Below are positions 1 to 5,491 of a DNA stretch of 5,529 bases, piece by piece. The notes under the pieces are model-generated. The model was not told the DNA's origin. It saw only the letters and a list, made by a program, of their open reading frames with translations, and searched no databases. The stretch covers positions 1,536 through 7,064 of the forward strand of contig DQAA01000015.1 in the NCBI GenBank assembly GCA_003523465.1, in the 5' to 3' direction. Source of the stretch: Pseudomonas sp. (GTDB taxonomy: Bacteria; Pseudomonadota; Gammaproteobacteria; Pseudomonadales; Pseudomonadaceae). The position numbers were made by a program, and so were the translations under genes. Each line of letters starts with the position of its first letter. Position 1 is the stretch's first letter.

Positions 1-1085
1 GTGCCGATGGCTTTCATATGCCCGCCGAATGGGCGCCGCAAACCCAGGTCTGGATGATCTGGCCGGAGCGTCCGGACAACTGGCGCCTTGGTGGCAAGCC
101 GGCCCAGGCCGCCCATACCGCCGTGGCCAAGGCGATTGCCCGCTTCGAGCCGGTGACCGTCGGCGTGTCTGCCGGCCAGTACGAAAATGCCGTGTCGCGC
201 CTGGGCAACGAGCCGAACATCCGCGTGGTGGAACTGAGCAACGACGACGCCTGGGTGCGTGACACCGGCCCGACCTTCGTCATCAACGACAGCGGCGAAG
301 TGCGCGGCGTGGATTGGGCGTTCAACGCCTGGGGCGGCTTCAACGGCGGCCTGTACGCACCGTGGAACCGCGACGAGCAGGTGGCCGGCAAGATCATGGG
401 CCTGGAGCGTTGCGAGCGCTACGTCACCGAAGGCTTCGTGCTCGAAGGTGGCTCGATCCATGTCGATGGCGAAGGCACCCTGATCACCACCGAGGAATGC
501 CTGCTCAACGCCAACCGCAACCCGCACCTGAACCGCGAGCAGATCGAAGACATCCTGCGCGAGAACCTGGCGGTGGAAACCATCGTCTGGCTGCCGGACG
601 GCCTGTACAACGACGAGACCGACGGCCACGTCGACAACTTCTGCTGTTACGTCAGCCCGGGCGAAGTGTTACTGGCCTGGACCGATGATTCCAATAACCC
701 CAACTATTCCCGTTGCCGCGCGGCCATGGCGGTGCTGGAAAGCCAGCGCGATGCCAAGGGGCGTACCTTCGTGGTGCACAAAATGCCGATTCCGGGCCCG
801 CTGTACGCGACCCAGGAAGAGTGCGACGGCGTCGACATGGTCGCCGGCAGCCAGGAGCGCACCCCGTCTTCGCGCCTGGCCGGCTCCTATGTGAACTTCC
901 TCATCGTCAACGGCGGCATCATCGCCCCGAGCTTCAATGACCCGGCCGATGCCGAGGCTAGAGCGATCCTGGCGCGGCTGTTCCCGGATCATGAGGTGGT
1001 CATGGTGCCGGGTCGTGAACTGCTGCTGGGCGGTGGCAATATCCACTGCCTGACCCAGCAACAGCCGGCGCCGGCAAGTCGCTGA
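1..1085 (+). CDS. aguA: Agmatine deiminase (agmatine iminohydrolase), 5'-truncated by the window edge
   Basis: Cytoplasmic enzyme that hydrolyses agmatine to N-carbamoylputrescine and ammonia, a step of the arginine decarboxylase route to putrescine; it belongs to the guanidino-group-modifying (peptidyl-arginine deiminase-like) superfamily. The reading frame is open to the left edge and codes ADGFH before the first internal Met (position 18), which fits the usual pseudomonad N-terminus, so the real start lies about 14 codons upstream and Met18 is not the start. Numbering from that Met, visible active-site motifs are [10 protein letters not shown] (76-85), EGGSIHVDG (143-151), TDGHVDNF with the catalytic His at 204, and GGGNIHC with the nucleophile Cys at 344. 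The total would be close to the family's roughly 368 residues. No frameshift or missing catalytic residue is seen. The partner aguB is not in the window; if present nearby it would be upstream. A terminator follows the stop by 11 nt, so aguA is the last gene of its unit. Confidence 0.96.
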   Translation, partial: ADGFHMPAEWAPQTQVWMIWPERPDNWRLGGKPAQAAHTAVAKAIARFEPVTVGVSAGQYENAVSRLGNEPNIRVVELSNDDAWVRDTGPTFVINDSGEVRGVDWAFNAWGGFNGGLYAPWNRDEQVAGKIMGLERCERYVTEGFVLEGGSIHVDGEGTLITTEECLLNANRNPHLNREQIEDILRENLAVETIVWLPDGLYNDETDGHVDNFCCYVSPGEVLLAWTDDSNNPNYSRCRAAMAVLESQRDAKGRTFVVHKMPIPGPLYATQEECDGVDMVAGSQERTPSSRLAGSYVNFLIVNGGIIAPSFNDPADAEARAILARLFPDHEVVMVPGRELLLGGGNIHCLTQQQPAPASR

Positions 1086-1096
1086 TTTGACGCCAG

Positions 1097-1126
1097 AAAA
1101 AAGCCCGTCCGATGACGGGTTTTTTT
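1097..1126 (+). terminator. Intrinsic terminator of aguA
   Basis: A six-base-pair stem cccgtc/gacggg (1104-1109 and 1114-1119) with the loop cgat is followed by seven T residues (1120-1126) and preceded by an A run (1097-1102) that can extend the stem. It begins 11 nt after the aguA stop codon. The A run on the 5' side means it could also act on the opposite strand. Confidence 0.9.
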
Positions 1127-1155
1127 ATGCCTGGACGACGGCCGGTTCCCCTGCG

Positions 1156-1171
1156 TGGCATAGCTTTTGTA
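1156..1171 (+). promoter_or_regulatory. Sigma-54 (RpoN)-like -24/-12 promoter upstream of the 66-residue protein gene
   Basis: The sequence TGGCATAGCTTTTGTA has GG at 1157-1158 and GT at 1169-1170 separated by exactly ten bases, matching the TGGCAC-N5-TTGCW pattern at TGGCA and TTG. The -12 dinucleotide is GT and not the preferred GC, which lowers confidence. It points rightwards; the start would be near 1181, leaving a leader of roughly 100 nt before the ATG at 1280. No convincing sigma-70 promoter pair was found in 1127-1279. No enhancer site for a known sigma-54 activator could be assigned. Confidence 0.45.
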
Positions 1172-1262
1172 TTAATACCAATGTTGTAACAAGAGGATGG
1201 ACGGTCCGGGTTTCCCACGGATTTGTCATAAATCTTGAGTAATTTGGTCAGCTCACGCCTCT

Positions 1263-1269
1263 GGGGGAG
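1263..1269 (+). promoter_or_regulatory. Ribosome binding site deciding the start at 1280
   Basis: The purine-rich GGGGGAG lies 10 nt before the ATG at 1280. Neither the in-frame TTG at 1235 nor the in-frame ATG at 1319 has a comparable SD, so this site is the reason for choosing 1280. Confidence 0.65.
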
Positions 1270-1279
1270 TACGTGTGAA

Positions 1280-1480
1280 ATGAATGCTGCACGTGAGTTG
1301 GCTTCGCACCCGACAGTCATGAACCATGAAGCGCTGCAAGTGCTGGCGCAGTGGTTGAAACACAACGGACCAATCCGGGTCAGGAAGACCGATCCACGGC
1401 GCCTGCTGGAGGAGCGTTATCCAGTGGGGTTGATTACCGAGGCCGAGCTCGATGCGCTGGTGGGCATCTGGCACGGTTGA
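1280..1480 (+). CDS. Small protein of unknown function, 66 residues
   Basis: I do not recognise this protein. The start at 1280 is chosen on the GGGGGAG at 1263-1269; the in-frame ATG at 1319 would give 53 residues and the TTG at 1235 would give 81, both without a good SD. The product is soluble-looking: no signal peptide, no membrane segment, no cysteine. It is charged, with a likely helix over residues 15-29 (ending WLKHNG), a basic patch IRVRKTDPRR (32-41), a helix RLLEERYP (41-48) and an acidic amphipathic helix TEAELDALVGIW (53-64). The helix-turn-helix-sized layout with a basic middle could suit nucleic-acid or protein binding, but this is only a guess. Codon use is GC-rich like its neighbours, it has an SD, a candidate promoter and its own terminator, so it appears to be a real single-gene unit and not a chance ORF. 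Confidence 0.7.
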   Translation: MNAARELASHPTVMNHEALQVLAQWLKHNGPIRVRKTDPRRLLEERYPVGLITEAELDALVGIWHG

Positions 1481-1499
1481 TGGGCGGGGTCTGCAAGAC

Positions 1500-1533
1500 A
1501 AAGGGCGATGCCGGGGAGGCATCGCCCTTTTTT
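1500..1533 (+). terminator. Intrinsic terminator of the 66-residue protein gene
   Basis: Perfect 13-bp inverted repeat aaagggcgatgcc (1500-1512) and ggcatcgcccttt (1518-1530) around the five-base loop gggga, ending in a run of six T (1528-1533). It begins 19 nt after the stop at 1480. On the opposite strand the stem is followed only by a weak T-rich stretch, so it is mainly a rightward terminator. Confidence 0.93.
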
Positions 1534-1548
1534 GTGGGTGCTGTTCAG

Positions 1549-1597
1549 GGCCTCATCGCCGAACCCTGTGGGAGCCGGCGTTGCCGGCGATGAGGCC
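1549..1597. repeat. REP element with a truncated inverted partner
   Basis: The right part (about 1565-1597) reads CTGTGGGAGCC then GGCGTTGCCGGCGATGAGGC, which fits the extragenic palindromic (REP) class of fluorescens/putida-type pseudomonads: a GTGGGAGC head and a GCCGGC-gtt-GCCGGC hairpin (1574-1579 and 1583-1588) followed by GATG. The left part, ggcctcatcgccg at 1549-1561, is the exact reverse complement of the REP tail at 1585-1597, so the whole is a 13-bp-arm inverted repeat in which the left REP keeps only its tail. It starts 7 nt after the stop of the leftward siderophore receptor gene and could fold at the 3' end of that mRNA as a stabiliser or weak terminator. REP elements of this kind are mobilised by RAYT transposases, none of which is encoded here. 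Confidence 0.8.
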
Positions 1598-1603
1598 GTC
1601 AGG

Positions 1604-3694
1604 TCAGAAGCTGTAGGTCCCGGTCACCACCAGGCTTCTTGGGTCACCGAACTGGATCTGCGCCGCGCTGGTGCCCGACGCGTAGTAGGTCTTGTCGGTG
1701 ATGTTGCTCAGCGCCGCGCGCAGGTCCCAGTCCTTGGTCCGGTAGCCCGCCAGTGCGTCCCAGGTGCCGTAGCCCGGCAGGACGATGGTGTTGCGGGTAT
1801 CGGCATAACGCTGGCCGACGAAGGTCAGGCCCGTCTCGGCGTACCAGCCCATTTCCGGTTTCCAGGTGAGGAACACGCTGCCATTGCGCTTGGCCACGTC
1901 GGAGACACGGTTGCCGGCGTTGCCTTCGGTGTCGTCGACGATGATCGCGTCCTGCAGGCCGATCCCGCCTCGTACATACCAGTTGCCACCCAGCTTGCCG
2001 GTGGCGGTCAGTTCGATACCGCGCGAGCGCTGCAGGCCGGTGAGGATCACCCGGTTGCGGTCCAGCGGGTCGAGGTTGCGGCGGTTGTACAGCTCCAGCT
2101 CATAGACGGCGAGGGTGGTGCTCAGGCGCTCGTCCAGCCAGTCGCTCTTGACCCCGAGTTCCTTCTGCCGGGTGGTTTCCGGGTCGGTCTCGTTGGTATT
2201 GCCCGCCGCACCCGGGGTGATGCCGATCAGGCCACCGCCAGGCGGCGAGAAGGTCTTGCTCCACGAGGCATAGAAGGAGTGTTCCTTCCACGGCGAGTAG
2301 ACGATGCCCAGGCGCGGGCTGGTGCCGGTGCTGTCCTGTTTCTCGCTGCGGCCGCTGACCTTGCTGGTGGTTTCCACGTCGAACCGGTCGAAGCGCACGC
2401 CGGCGAGGATCTGCCATTGGTCGTTGAGGCGAATCTGGTCCTGCAGGTACAGGCCGCTGCTGCTGACGTCGGTGTGGTTGTTGCTGGAGACGGTCATGCG
2501 TCCGTTGTGCTGGATAGCGCTGTTCGGGTTGAAGGCGTTCAGCGAAGGCACGCTGGTGCCGCCACTGTGCAGCAACGAGTTGCGACGCTGCTCGCCCAGT
2601 TCCAGGCCGACCAGCAGGGTGTGTTCCAGGCCCCAGGTCTCGATGCGGCCTTCGGCTTCGAGGTTGTTGAACAGGTTGCGGGTGTTCAGGTCCTGCTGCC
2701 AGCGCTGGCGGGTTACCAGGTTGGTGGCCGGGACGTAGCCGACCAGGTAGGTGTTGTCGAAATTGCTGTCGAGAGTGATCAGGCCCAGGGTGTGGCGCAG
2801 CTGCCAGTTTTCGTTCAACTGGTAGTTGAGGCGCGAGCGCAGCGACTCGGTCTTGTCGTCGATGTAGTCGCGCCCGGTATCGCCGTAGGTGGTGTCGCGG
2901 CTGACGTCCAGCGGCCGACCGGTCTGCGGGTTGCCGGGGATGCCGCGGTCCGGGGTGCGGTTGTAGCGGCTGTATTCGTACTGCACCAGCCAGTTCAGGT
3001 CCGGCGTGAGTTGCCAGCTCATGGACGGCGCGAACAGCTGGCGGTTGCCGTCGATGCCATCGCGGAAACTGTTGTTGTCGCGATTGCCCAGGTTCAGGCG
3101 CAAGCTGATGTTTTCGCTCGGGTCTGCGCTGAGGTCGGCGTAGAGGCTGCGCAGGTCTTCGCTGCCGCCCTGGGCCTCGATGCTCGAACGCCGCCCGGCT
3201 TCCGGTGCCTTGCTCACCCGGTTGATGATCCCGCCCTGGCTGCCACGGCCATACAGCACTGCCGCCGGGCCCTTGAGTACCTCGACCCGCTCGATGTTGT
3301 GCAGGTCGCGCACGTACTGGCTGTCGTCGCGGATGCCGTCCAGATAGAAGTCGTTGCTCGCATCGAAGCCGCGGATACGCACGCTGTCGAAGCGCGTATC
3401 GGCGCCGCTGCTGACGTTGGGCAGGCCGCTCAGGGCCTTGCCCAGCTCGTAGGTGCCGTAGTCGAGGACGTTGTCGGTCTTGATCGAGTCCACGGCCTGG
3501 GGCACGTAGCGCACCGGGGTCGAGGTGCGGGTGGCGGTGGTGACCTCCTTGACCCGCGGATCATCGCGTTCGCTTTCGCTGTCGGCGGTCACCGACAACT
3601 CCGGCAGGGTGGTGCTGGCGGCCATGGCCAGGCTTGAGCCGAACAGCAGGGAAAAGCCCAGGGACACAGGGGAAAGGCGGCAGGGGGAAGGCAT
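1604..3694 (-). CDS. TonB-dependent ferric-siderophore outer-membrane receptor, 696 residues
   Basis: Outer-membrane receptor that takes up a ferric siderophore using energy from TonB-ExbB-ExbD. A signal peptide ends at AMA-AS (residues 23-27), followed at once by a TonB box, LPELSVTA (30-37). The plug domain covers about 55-165, with VRIRGF (105-110), DFYLDGIRD (115-123), IERVEVLKGPAAVLYGRG (134-151) and GGIINRVSK (154-162). The rest is a beta barrel ending in Phe, as expected for BAM-assembled proteins. There is no N-terminal STN signalling domain, so it should not act as a surface-signalling transducer of the FpvA type, and no anti-sigma/sigma pair adjoins it. The plug resembles receptors of the FhuA/Fiu/PfuA siderophore class; whether the ligand is a hydroxamate or a catecholate cannot be read from the sequence. 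The ATG at 3694 is the only sensible start for the signal peptide although no good SD precedes it. Fur control is suggested by the promoter. The gene is convergent with the small-protein gene and divergent from the porin. Confidence 0.95.
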   Translation of the reverse strand: MPSPCRLSPVSLGFSLLFGSSLAMAASTTLPELSVTADSESERDDPRVKEVTTATRTSTPVRYVPQAVDSIKTDNVLDYGTYELGKALSGLPNVSSGADTRFDSVRIRGFDASNDFYLDGIRDDSQYVRDLHNIERVEVLKGPAAVLYGRGSQGGIINRVSKAPEAGRRSSIEAQGGSEDLRSLYADLSADPSENISLRLNLGNRDNNSFRDGIDGNRQLFAPSMSWQLTPDLNWLVQYEYSRYNRTPDRGIPGNPQTGRPLDVSRDTTYGDTGRDYIDDKTESLRSRLNYQLNENWQLRHTLGLITLDSNFDNTYLVGYVPATNLVTRQRWQQDLNTRNLFNNLEAEGRIETWGLEHTLLVGLELGEQRRNSLLHSGGTSVPSLNAFNPNSAIQHNGRMTVSSNNHTDVSSSGLYLQDQIRLNDQWQILAGVRFDRFDVETTSKVSGRSEKQDSTGTSPRLGIVYSPWKEHSFYASWSKTFSPPGGGLIGITPGAAGNTNETDPETTRQKELGVKSDWLDERLSTTLAVYELELYNRRNLDPLDRNRVILTGLQRSRGIELTATGKLGGNWYVRGGIGLQDAIIVDDTEGNAGNRVSDVAKRNGSVFLTWKPEMGWYAETGLTFVGQRYADTRNTIVLPGYGTWDALAGYRTKDWDLRAALSNITDKTYYASGTSAAQIQFGDPRSLVVTGTYSF

Positions 3695-3741
3695 TGGAGT
3701 GGATATCCGGCGATGTTTTTGGATGTTGTAAAAATGCGCGG

Positions 3742-3771
3742 ATGATAATGCTTGGCATTTGCAAATGTTAA
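3742..3771 (-). promoter_or_regulatory. Fur-regulated sigma-70 promoter of the siderophore receptor
   Basis: Read leftwards there is a -35 TTAACA (3766-3771, 5 of 6) and a -10 TATCAT (3742-3747, 5 of 6) with an 18-bp spacer; the start would be near 3735, about 40 nt before the ATG. A Fur-box-like 19-mer, GATAATGCTTGGCATTTGC on the + strand (3744-3762), matches the consensus at 13 positions (14 when read on the - strand) with well-kept GATAATG and CATT parts, and lies across the -10 and the spacer. Repression by Fur-Fe(II) from this position is what would be expected for a siderophore receptor. Confidence 0.7.
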
Positions 3772-3962
3772 CTTTTCAGGTGTTTATTTTCCCGGCTATT
3801 TGTTTCCAAATGTCTCCGAGCTGAATCTTTTCCGTTTCGCGAAATTCCCGGTTTTACGGGCGATTTCCGACGAATCTGACGACCGAATCCGTTGTTGCCT
3901 CGATGAATTTCCGAGGAAAACCGCGAAAAAGATGAAATTTGCCATCATCTCTTCACGAACTT
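3772..3962. other. AT-rich divergent intergenic spacer without a supported gene
   Basis: This is the part of the receptor-porin intergenic region between the two recognised promoters. It is visibly richer in A and T than the genes. It holds a palindrome TTTCGCGAAA (3835-3844), a small hairpin cccg/cggg (3847-3850 and 3857-3860), and the octamer ATTTCCGA repeated at 3863-3870 and 3907-3914, 44 bp apart and thus on the same face of the helix. These could be regulator sites for either flanking gene, but no known operator was identified. ORFs here lack SDs or codon character. Confidence 0.4.
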
Positions 3963-3992
3963 TTGACATGTCATTCCGCCCGCAGCTAGGAT
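3963..3992 (+). promoter_or_regulatory. Sigma-70 promoter for the porin leader or small RNA
   Basis: A perfect -35 TTGACA (3963-3968) and a -10 TAGGAT (3987-3992, 4 of 6 including T1, A2 and the last T) are separated by 18 bp. The predicted start is about 3999. A perfect 10-bp palindrome, TGACATGTCA (3964-3973), overlaps the -35 and could be an operator. It is the best rightward promoter in the intergenic region, and it fires into a terminator about 40-75 nt downstream. Confidence 0.6.
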
Positions 3993-3998
3993 TCGGGC

Positions 3999-4076
3999 CA
4001 ACGCCTGTAGGCCGTACGGCCAAGACATAACAAATAAAAGGCCCGCCGCGATCGCTCGCGCGGGCCTTTCATTTTC
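3999..4076 (+). ncRNA. Candidate small RNA or attenuated leader upstream of the porin
   Basis: The predicted transcript runs from about 3999 (from the TTGACA promoter) to the terminator tail near 4076, roughly 75-80 nt. It contains a self-complementary GGCCGTACGGCC (4010-4021), a single-stranded-looking A-rich linker (about 4022-4039) of the kind Hfq binds, and the GC-rich terminator hairpin. No convincing ORF with an SD lies inside it. It could be a free-standing sRNA, or the 5' leader of the porin mRNA, with read-through giving a 164-nt leader. I do not recognise it as a named RNA family. Confidence 0.38.
4037..4076 (+). terminator. Intrinsic terminator located upstream of the porin gene
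   Basis: The arms aaaggcccg (4037-4045) and cgggccttt (4061-4069) are perfectly complementary, and an inner CGCG/CGCG (4047-4050 and 4057-4060) extends the stem across one bulged C to a six-base loop atcgct. A T-rich tail tttcatttt follows (4067-4075). Read leftwards the stem is followed by ttttatttgtt, so it may work in both directions. No + strand protein gene ends before it, which is the odd point: it must end an RNA or act as an attenuator. Confidence 0.8.
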
Positions 4077-4093
4077 AGTCCGTGAGCGTCAAC

Positions 4094-4110
4094 CCACGCA
4101 GGGGGCGTGG
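4094..4110 (+). other. Small hairpin in the porin 5' leader
   Basis: ccacgc (4094-4099) and gcgtgg (4105-4110) form a six-base-pair stem with the loop agggg. It lies between the upstream terminator and the porin SD, and has no T run, so it is not a terminator. It may be structural or chance. Confidence 0.35.
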
Positions 4111-4150
4111 TTTCTGGCGTTTGGCTGCAGCGCGTATCAAATCACGTAAT

Positions 4151-4156
4151 AAGGAA
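4151..4156 (+). promoter_or_regulatory. Ribosome binding site deciding the porin start at 4163
   Basis: AAGGAA ends 6 nt before the ATG at 4163 and selects that start over the in-frame GTG at 4082. It sits inside an A-rich run (4148-4162: AAT AAG GAA AAC AAA) that nearly fits the ARN-triplet pattern bound by the Hfq distal face in Hfq/Crc-repressed Pseudomonas mRNAs. Confidence 0.8.
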
Positions 4157-4162
4157 AACAAA

Positions 4163-5443
4163 ATGTTGAAAACCCGGATCAGTCTGCTCGCACTGGGGCT
4201 CATGGCCGCTACTCAAGCAATGGCCAACGACCAAGCAGAGTCCAAGGGCTTTGTGGAAGACAGCAGCGCTACCCTGCTGCTGCGCAACGGCTTCATGAAT
4301 CGTGACAAGAAGCACGACACCAATGACCAGCGTCAGTGGGGCCAGGGCTTCATCGGCAAGTTCTCGTCCGGTTTCACCCAGGGCACCGTCGGCGTCGGCG
4401 TTGATGCCTTCGGCCTGTACGGCGTGCGCCTGGACGGCGGCAGCGGCCACAACGAAGGCGGCGGTATCGACTTCTTCAAGCGTGGCGACAGCGGCAACGC
4501 CCAGCACGACATCTCCCGTGGTGGCGCAGCGGTCAAGTTCCGCGTTTCCAACACCGTGCTGAAGTATGGCGACCAGATGCCATCCCTGCCGGTCCTGCAA
4601 TACGACGACGCCCGTCTGCTGCCTGAAAGCTTCACCGGTACTTCGATCAACTCCAAGGAAATCGAAGGCCTGGAGCTGAACGCCGGTCGCTACACCCGCG
4701 AAGCGCGCAAGTCCACCGAACAGCGTGACACCGACCTGAAGTCGATCAACGTCTTCGGCGGTAGCTACAAGTTCATGCCGAACCTGACTGCCTCGCTGTA
4801 CACCTCCGATGTCGAAGACGTGCTGAAGAAGCACTACCTGGGCGTCAACTACGTCCACGCCATCGCCAAGGACCAGTCCCTGACCCTGGACTTCAACGGC
4901 TACAAGTCGGACATCGACAAGAAGTACGTCCAGAAAGCCGGCCTGACTGGCGACGACAACACCATCTGGAGCCTGGCGGCCACCTACGCCTTCGGTCCTC
5001 ACTCGGTGACCATCGCCCACCAGCGCAGCACCGGCAGCACCGGCTACCAGTACGGCTGGTACCAGAACGGTTCGGGCGTGGGTGACGGTGGTTCGACCAT
5101 CTACCTGGCCAACTCCTACTGGTCCGACTTCAACGCTGAAGACGAGCGTTCCTGGCAGATCGCCTACGGTCTGGACTTCGGCGCCTACGGCGTACCGGGC
5201 CTGACCTACAACATCGCCTACGTGCGTGGTGACAACATCAACACCCACGGCTTCGGCGAAGGCACCGAGCGCGAGATCTTCAACCAGGTCAAATACGTCG
5301 TCCAGGAAGGCCCTGCCAAGGACCTGAGCGTGAAGCTGCGTGGCTCCTGGCTGCGCACTTCGGAAAGCGTCCGTCTGAACGGCTACAACGACGACGGCAA
5401 CGAAGTCCGTATCTTCGTCGAGTACCCGATCAGCATCTTCTGA
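4163..5443 (+). CDS. oprE: OprD-family outer-membrane porin (OprE/OprQ type), 426 residues
   Basis: Substrate-selective channel of the pseudomonad OprD family, predicted as an 18-stranded barrel in the outer membrane for small organic nutrients. The start at 4163 has a good SD and gives a clean signal peptide, MLKTRISLLALGLMAATQAMA, cleaved after residue 21 before NDQAES; the in-frame GTG at 4082 would put 27 extra residues before it. Family features are SSATLLLRNGFMNRD near the mature N-terminus, QGFIGKFSSGFTQGTVGVGVDAFG, GDQMPSLPVLQYDDARLLPESFTG (the loop after the first strands), and a C-terminal EYPISIF ending in Phe. The length fits the usual 420-440 residues. I chose OprE over other members on general resemblance and because, as I recall, oprE adjoins aguA in P. 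aeruginosa; OprQ is the main alternative and the substrate is unknown. The gene is a single unit with its own terminator. Regulation may involve the upstream promoter-terminator module and Hfq/Crc at the SD. Confidence 0.93.
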   Translation: MLKTRISLLALGLMAATQAMANDQAESKGFVEDSSATLLLRNGFMNRDKKHDTNDQRQWGQGFIGKFSSGFTQGTVGVGVDAFGLYGVRLDGGSGHNEGGGIDFFKRGDSGNAQHDISRGGAAVKFRVSNTVLKYGDQMPSLPVLQYDDARLLPESFTGTSINSKEIEGLELNAGRYTREARKSTEQRDTDLKSINVFGGSYKFMPNLTASLYTSDVEDVLKKHYLGVNYVHAIAKDQSLTLDFNGYKSDIDKKYVQKAGLTGDDNTIWSLAATYAFGPHSVTIAHQRSTGSTGYQYGWYQNGSGVGDGGSTIYLANSYWSDFNAEDERSWQIAYGLDFGAYGVPGLTYNIAYVRGDNINTHGFGEGTEREIFNQVKYVVQEGPAKDLSVKLRGSWLRTSESVRLNGYNDDGNEVRIFVEYPISIF

Positions 5444-5463
5444 TTCTGGTTTTTGGGTTAGAG

Positions 5464-5491
5464 AAGGGGCCGCTGATGCGGCCCCTTTTTT
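5464..5491 (+). terminator. Intrinsic terminator of the porin gene
   Basis: A ten-base-pair perfect stem aaggggccgc (5464-5473) and gcggcccctt (5478-5487) with the loop tgat is followed by T residues to 5491. It begins 20 nt after the porin stop, so the porin is not in an operon with a downstream gene. The remaining bases to 5529 show no gene or site I can support. Confidence 0.93.

Noticed and set aside
1223..1240. Pho-box-like sequence (TTGTCAT, 4 bp, CTTGAGT)
   Set aside because: The first half matches the PhoB half site at 6 of 7 but the second half only at 3 of 7, and no -10 follows at the right place.
1235..1279. TTG at 1235 as the start of the small protein (81 residues)
   Set aside because: Rare start codon, no SD upstream, and the added residues lack coding character, whereas GGGGGAG precedes the ATG at 1280.
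1508..3637. A 709-codon open frame on the + strand antisense to the siderophore receptor
   Set aside because: It is the mirror of a GC-rich gene whose codon bias removes stops on the other strand. The product is a low-complexity Val/Ala/Gly/Gln string with no domain, its first codons run through a terminator and a REP, and the - strand product is a clear receptor with signal peptide, TonB box, plug and barrel.
3811..3828. Possible ArgR half site (TGTCTC...) in the divergent spacer
   Set aside because: One mismatch in TGTCGC and no proper AA at the expected distance; a single weak half site is not enough.
3752..4030. Open frame ending just before the upstream terminator, including a 32-codon version from the ATG at 3932
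   Set aside because: The long version starts at a TTG inside the Fur-box promoter without an SD. The short version has only a distant GAGGA (14 nt from the ATG), and the TTGACA promoter lies inside it, so its mRNA would start after its start codon. Its stop near the terminator may be chance.
4115..4130. Possible sigma-54 promoter (TGGCGTTTGGCTGC) just upstream of the porin
   Set aside because: GG and GC are separated by nine bases and not ten, a spacing that RpoN does not accept well.
4082..4162. GTG at 4082 as the porin start
   Set aside because: It would add 27 basic residues in front of a textbook signal peptide and has no SD; the ATG at 4163 has AAGGAA at the correct distance.
4142..5248. 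A 368-codon open frame antisense to the porin
   Set aside because: Same codon-bias effect; the product is Val/Gly-rich without a recognisable motif, and the + strand encodes a full OprD-type porin.
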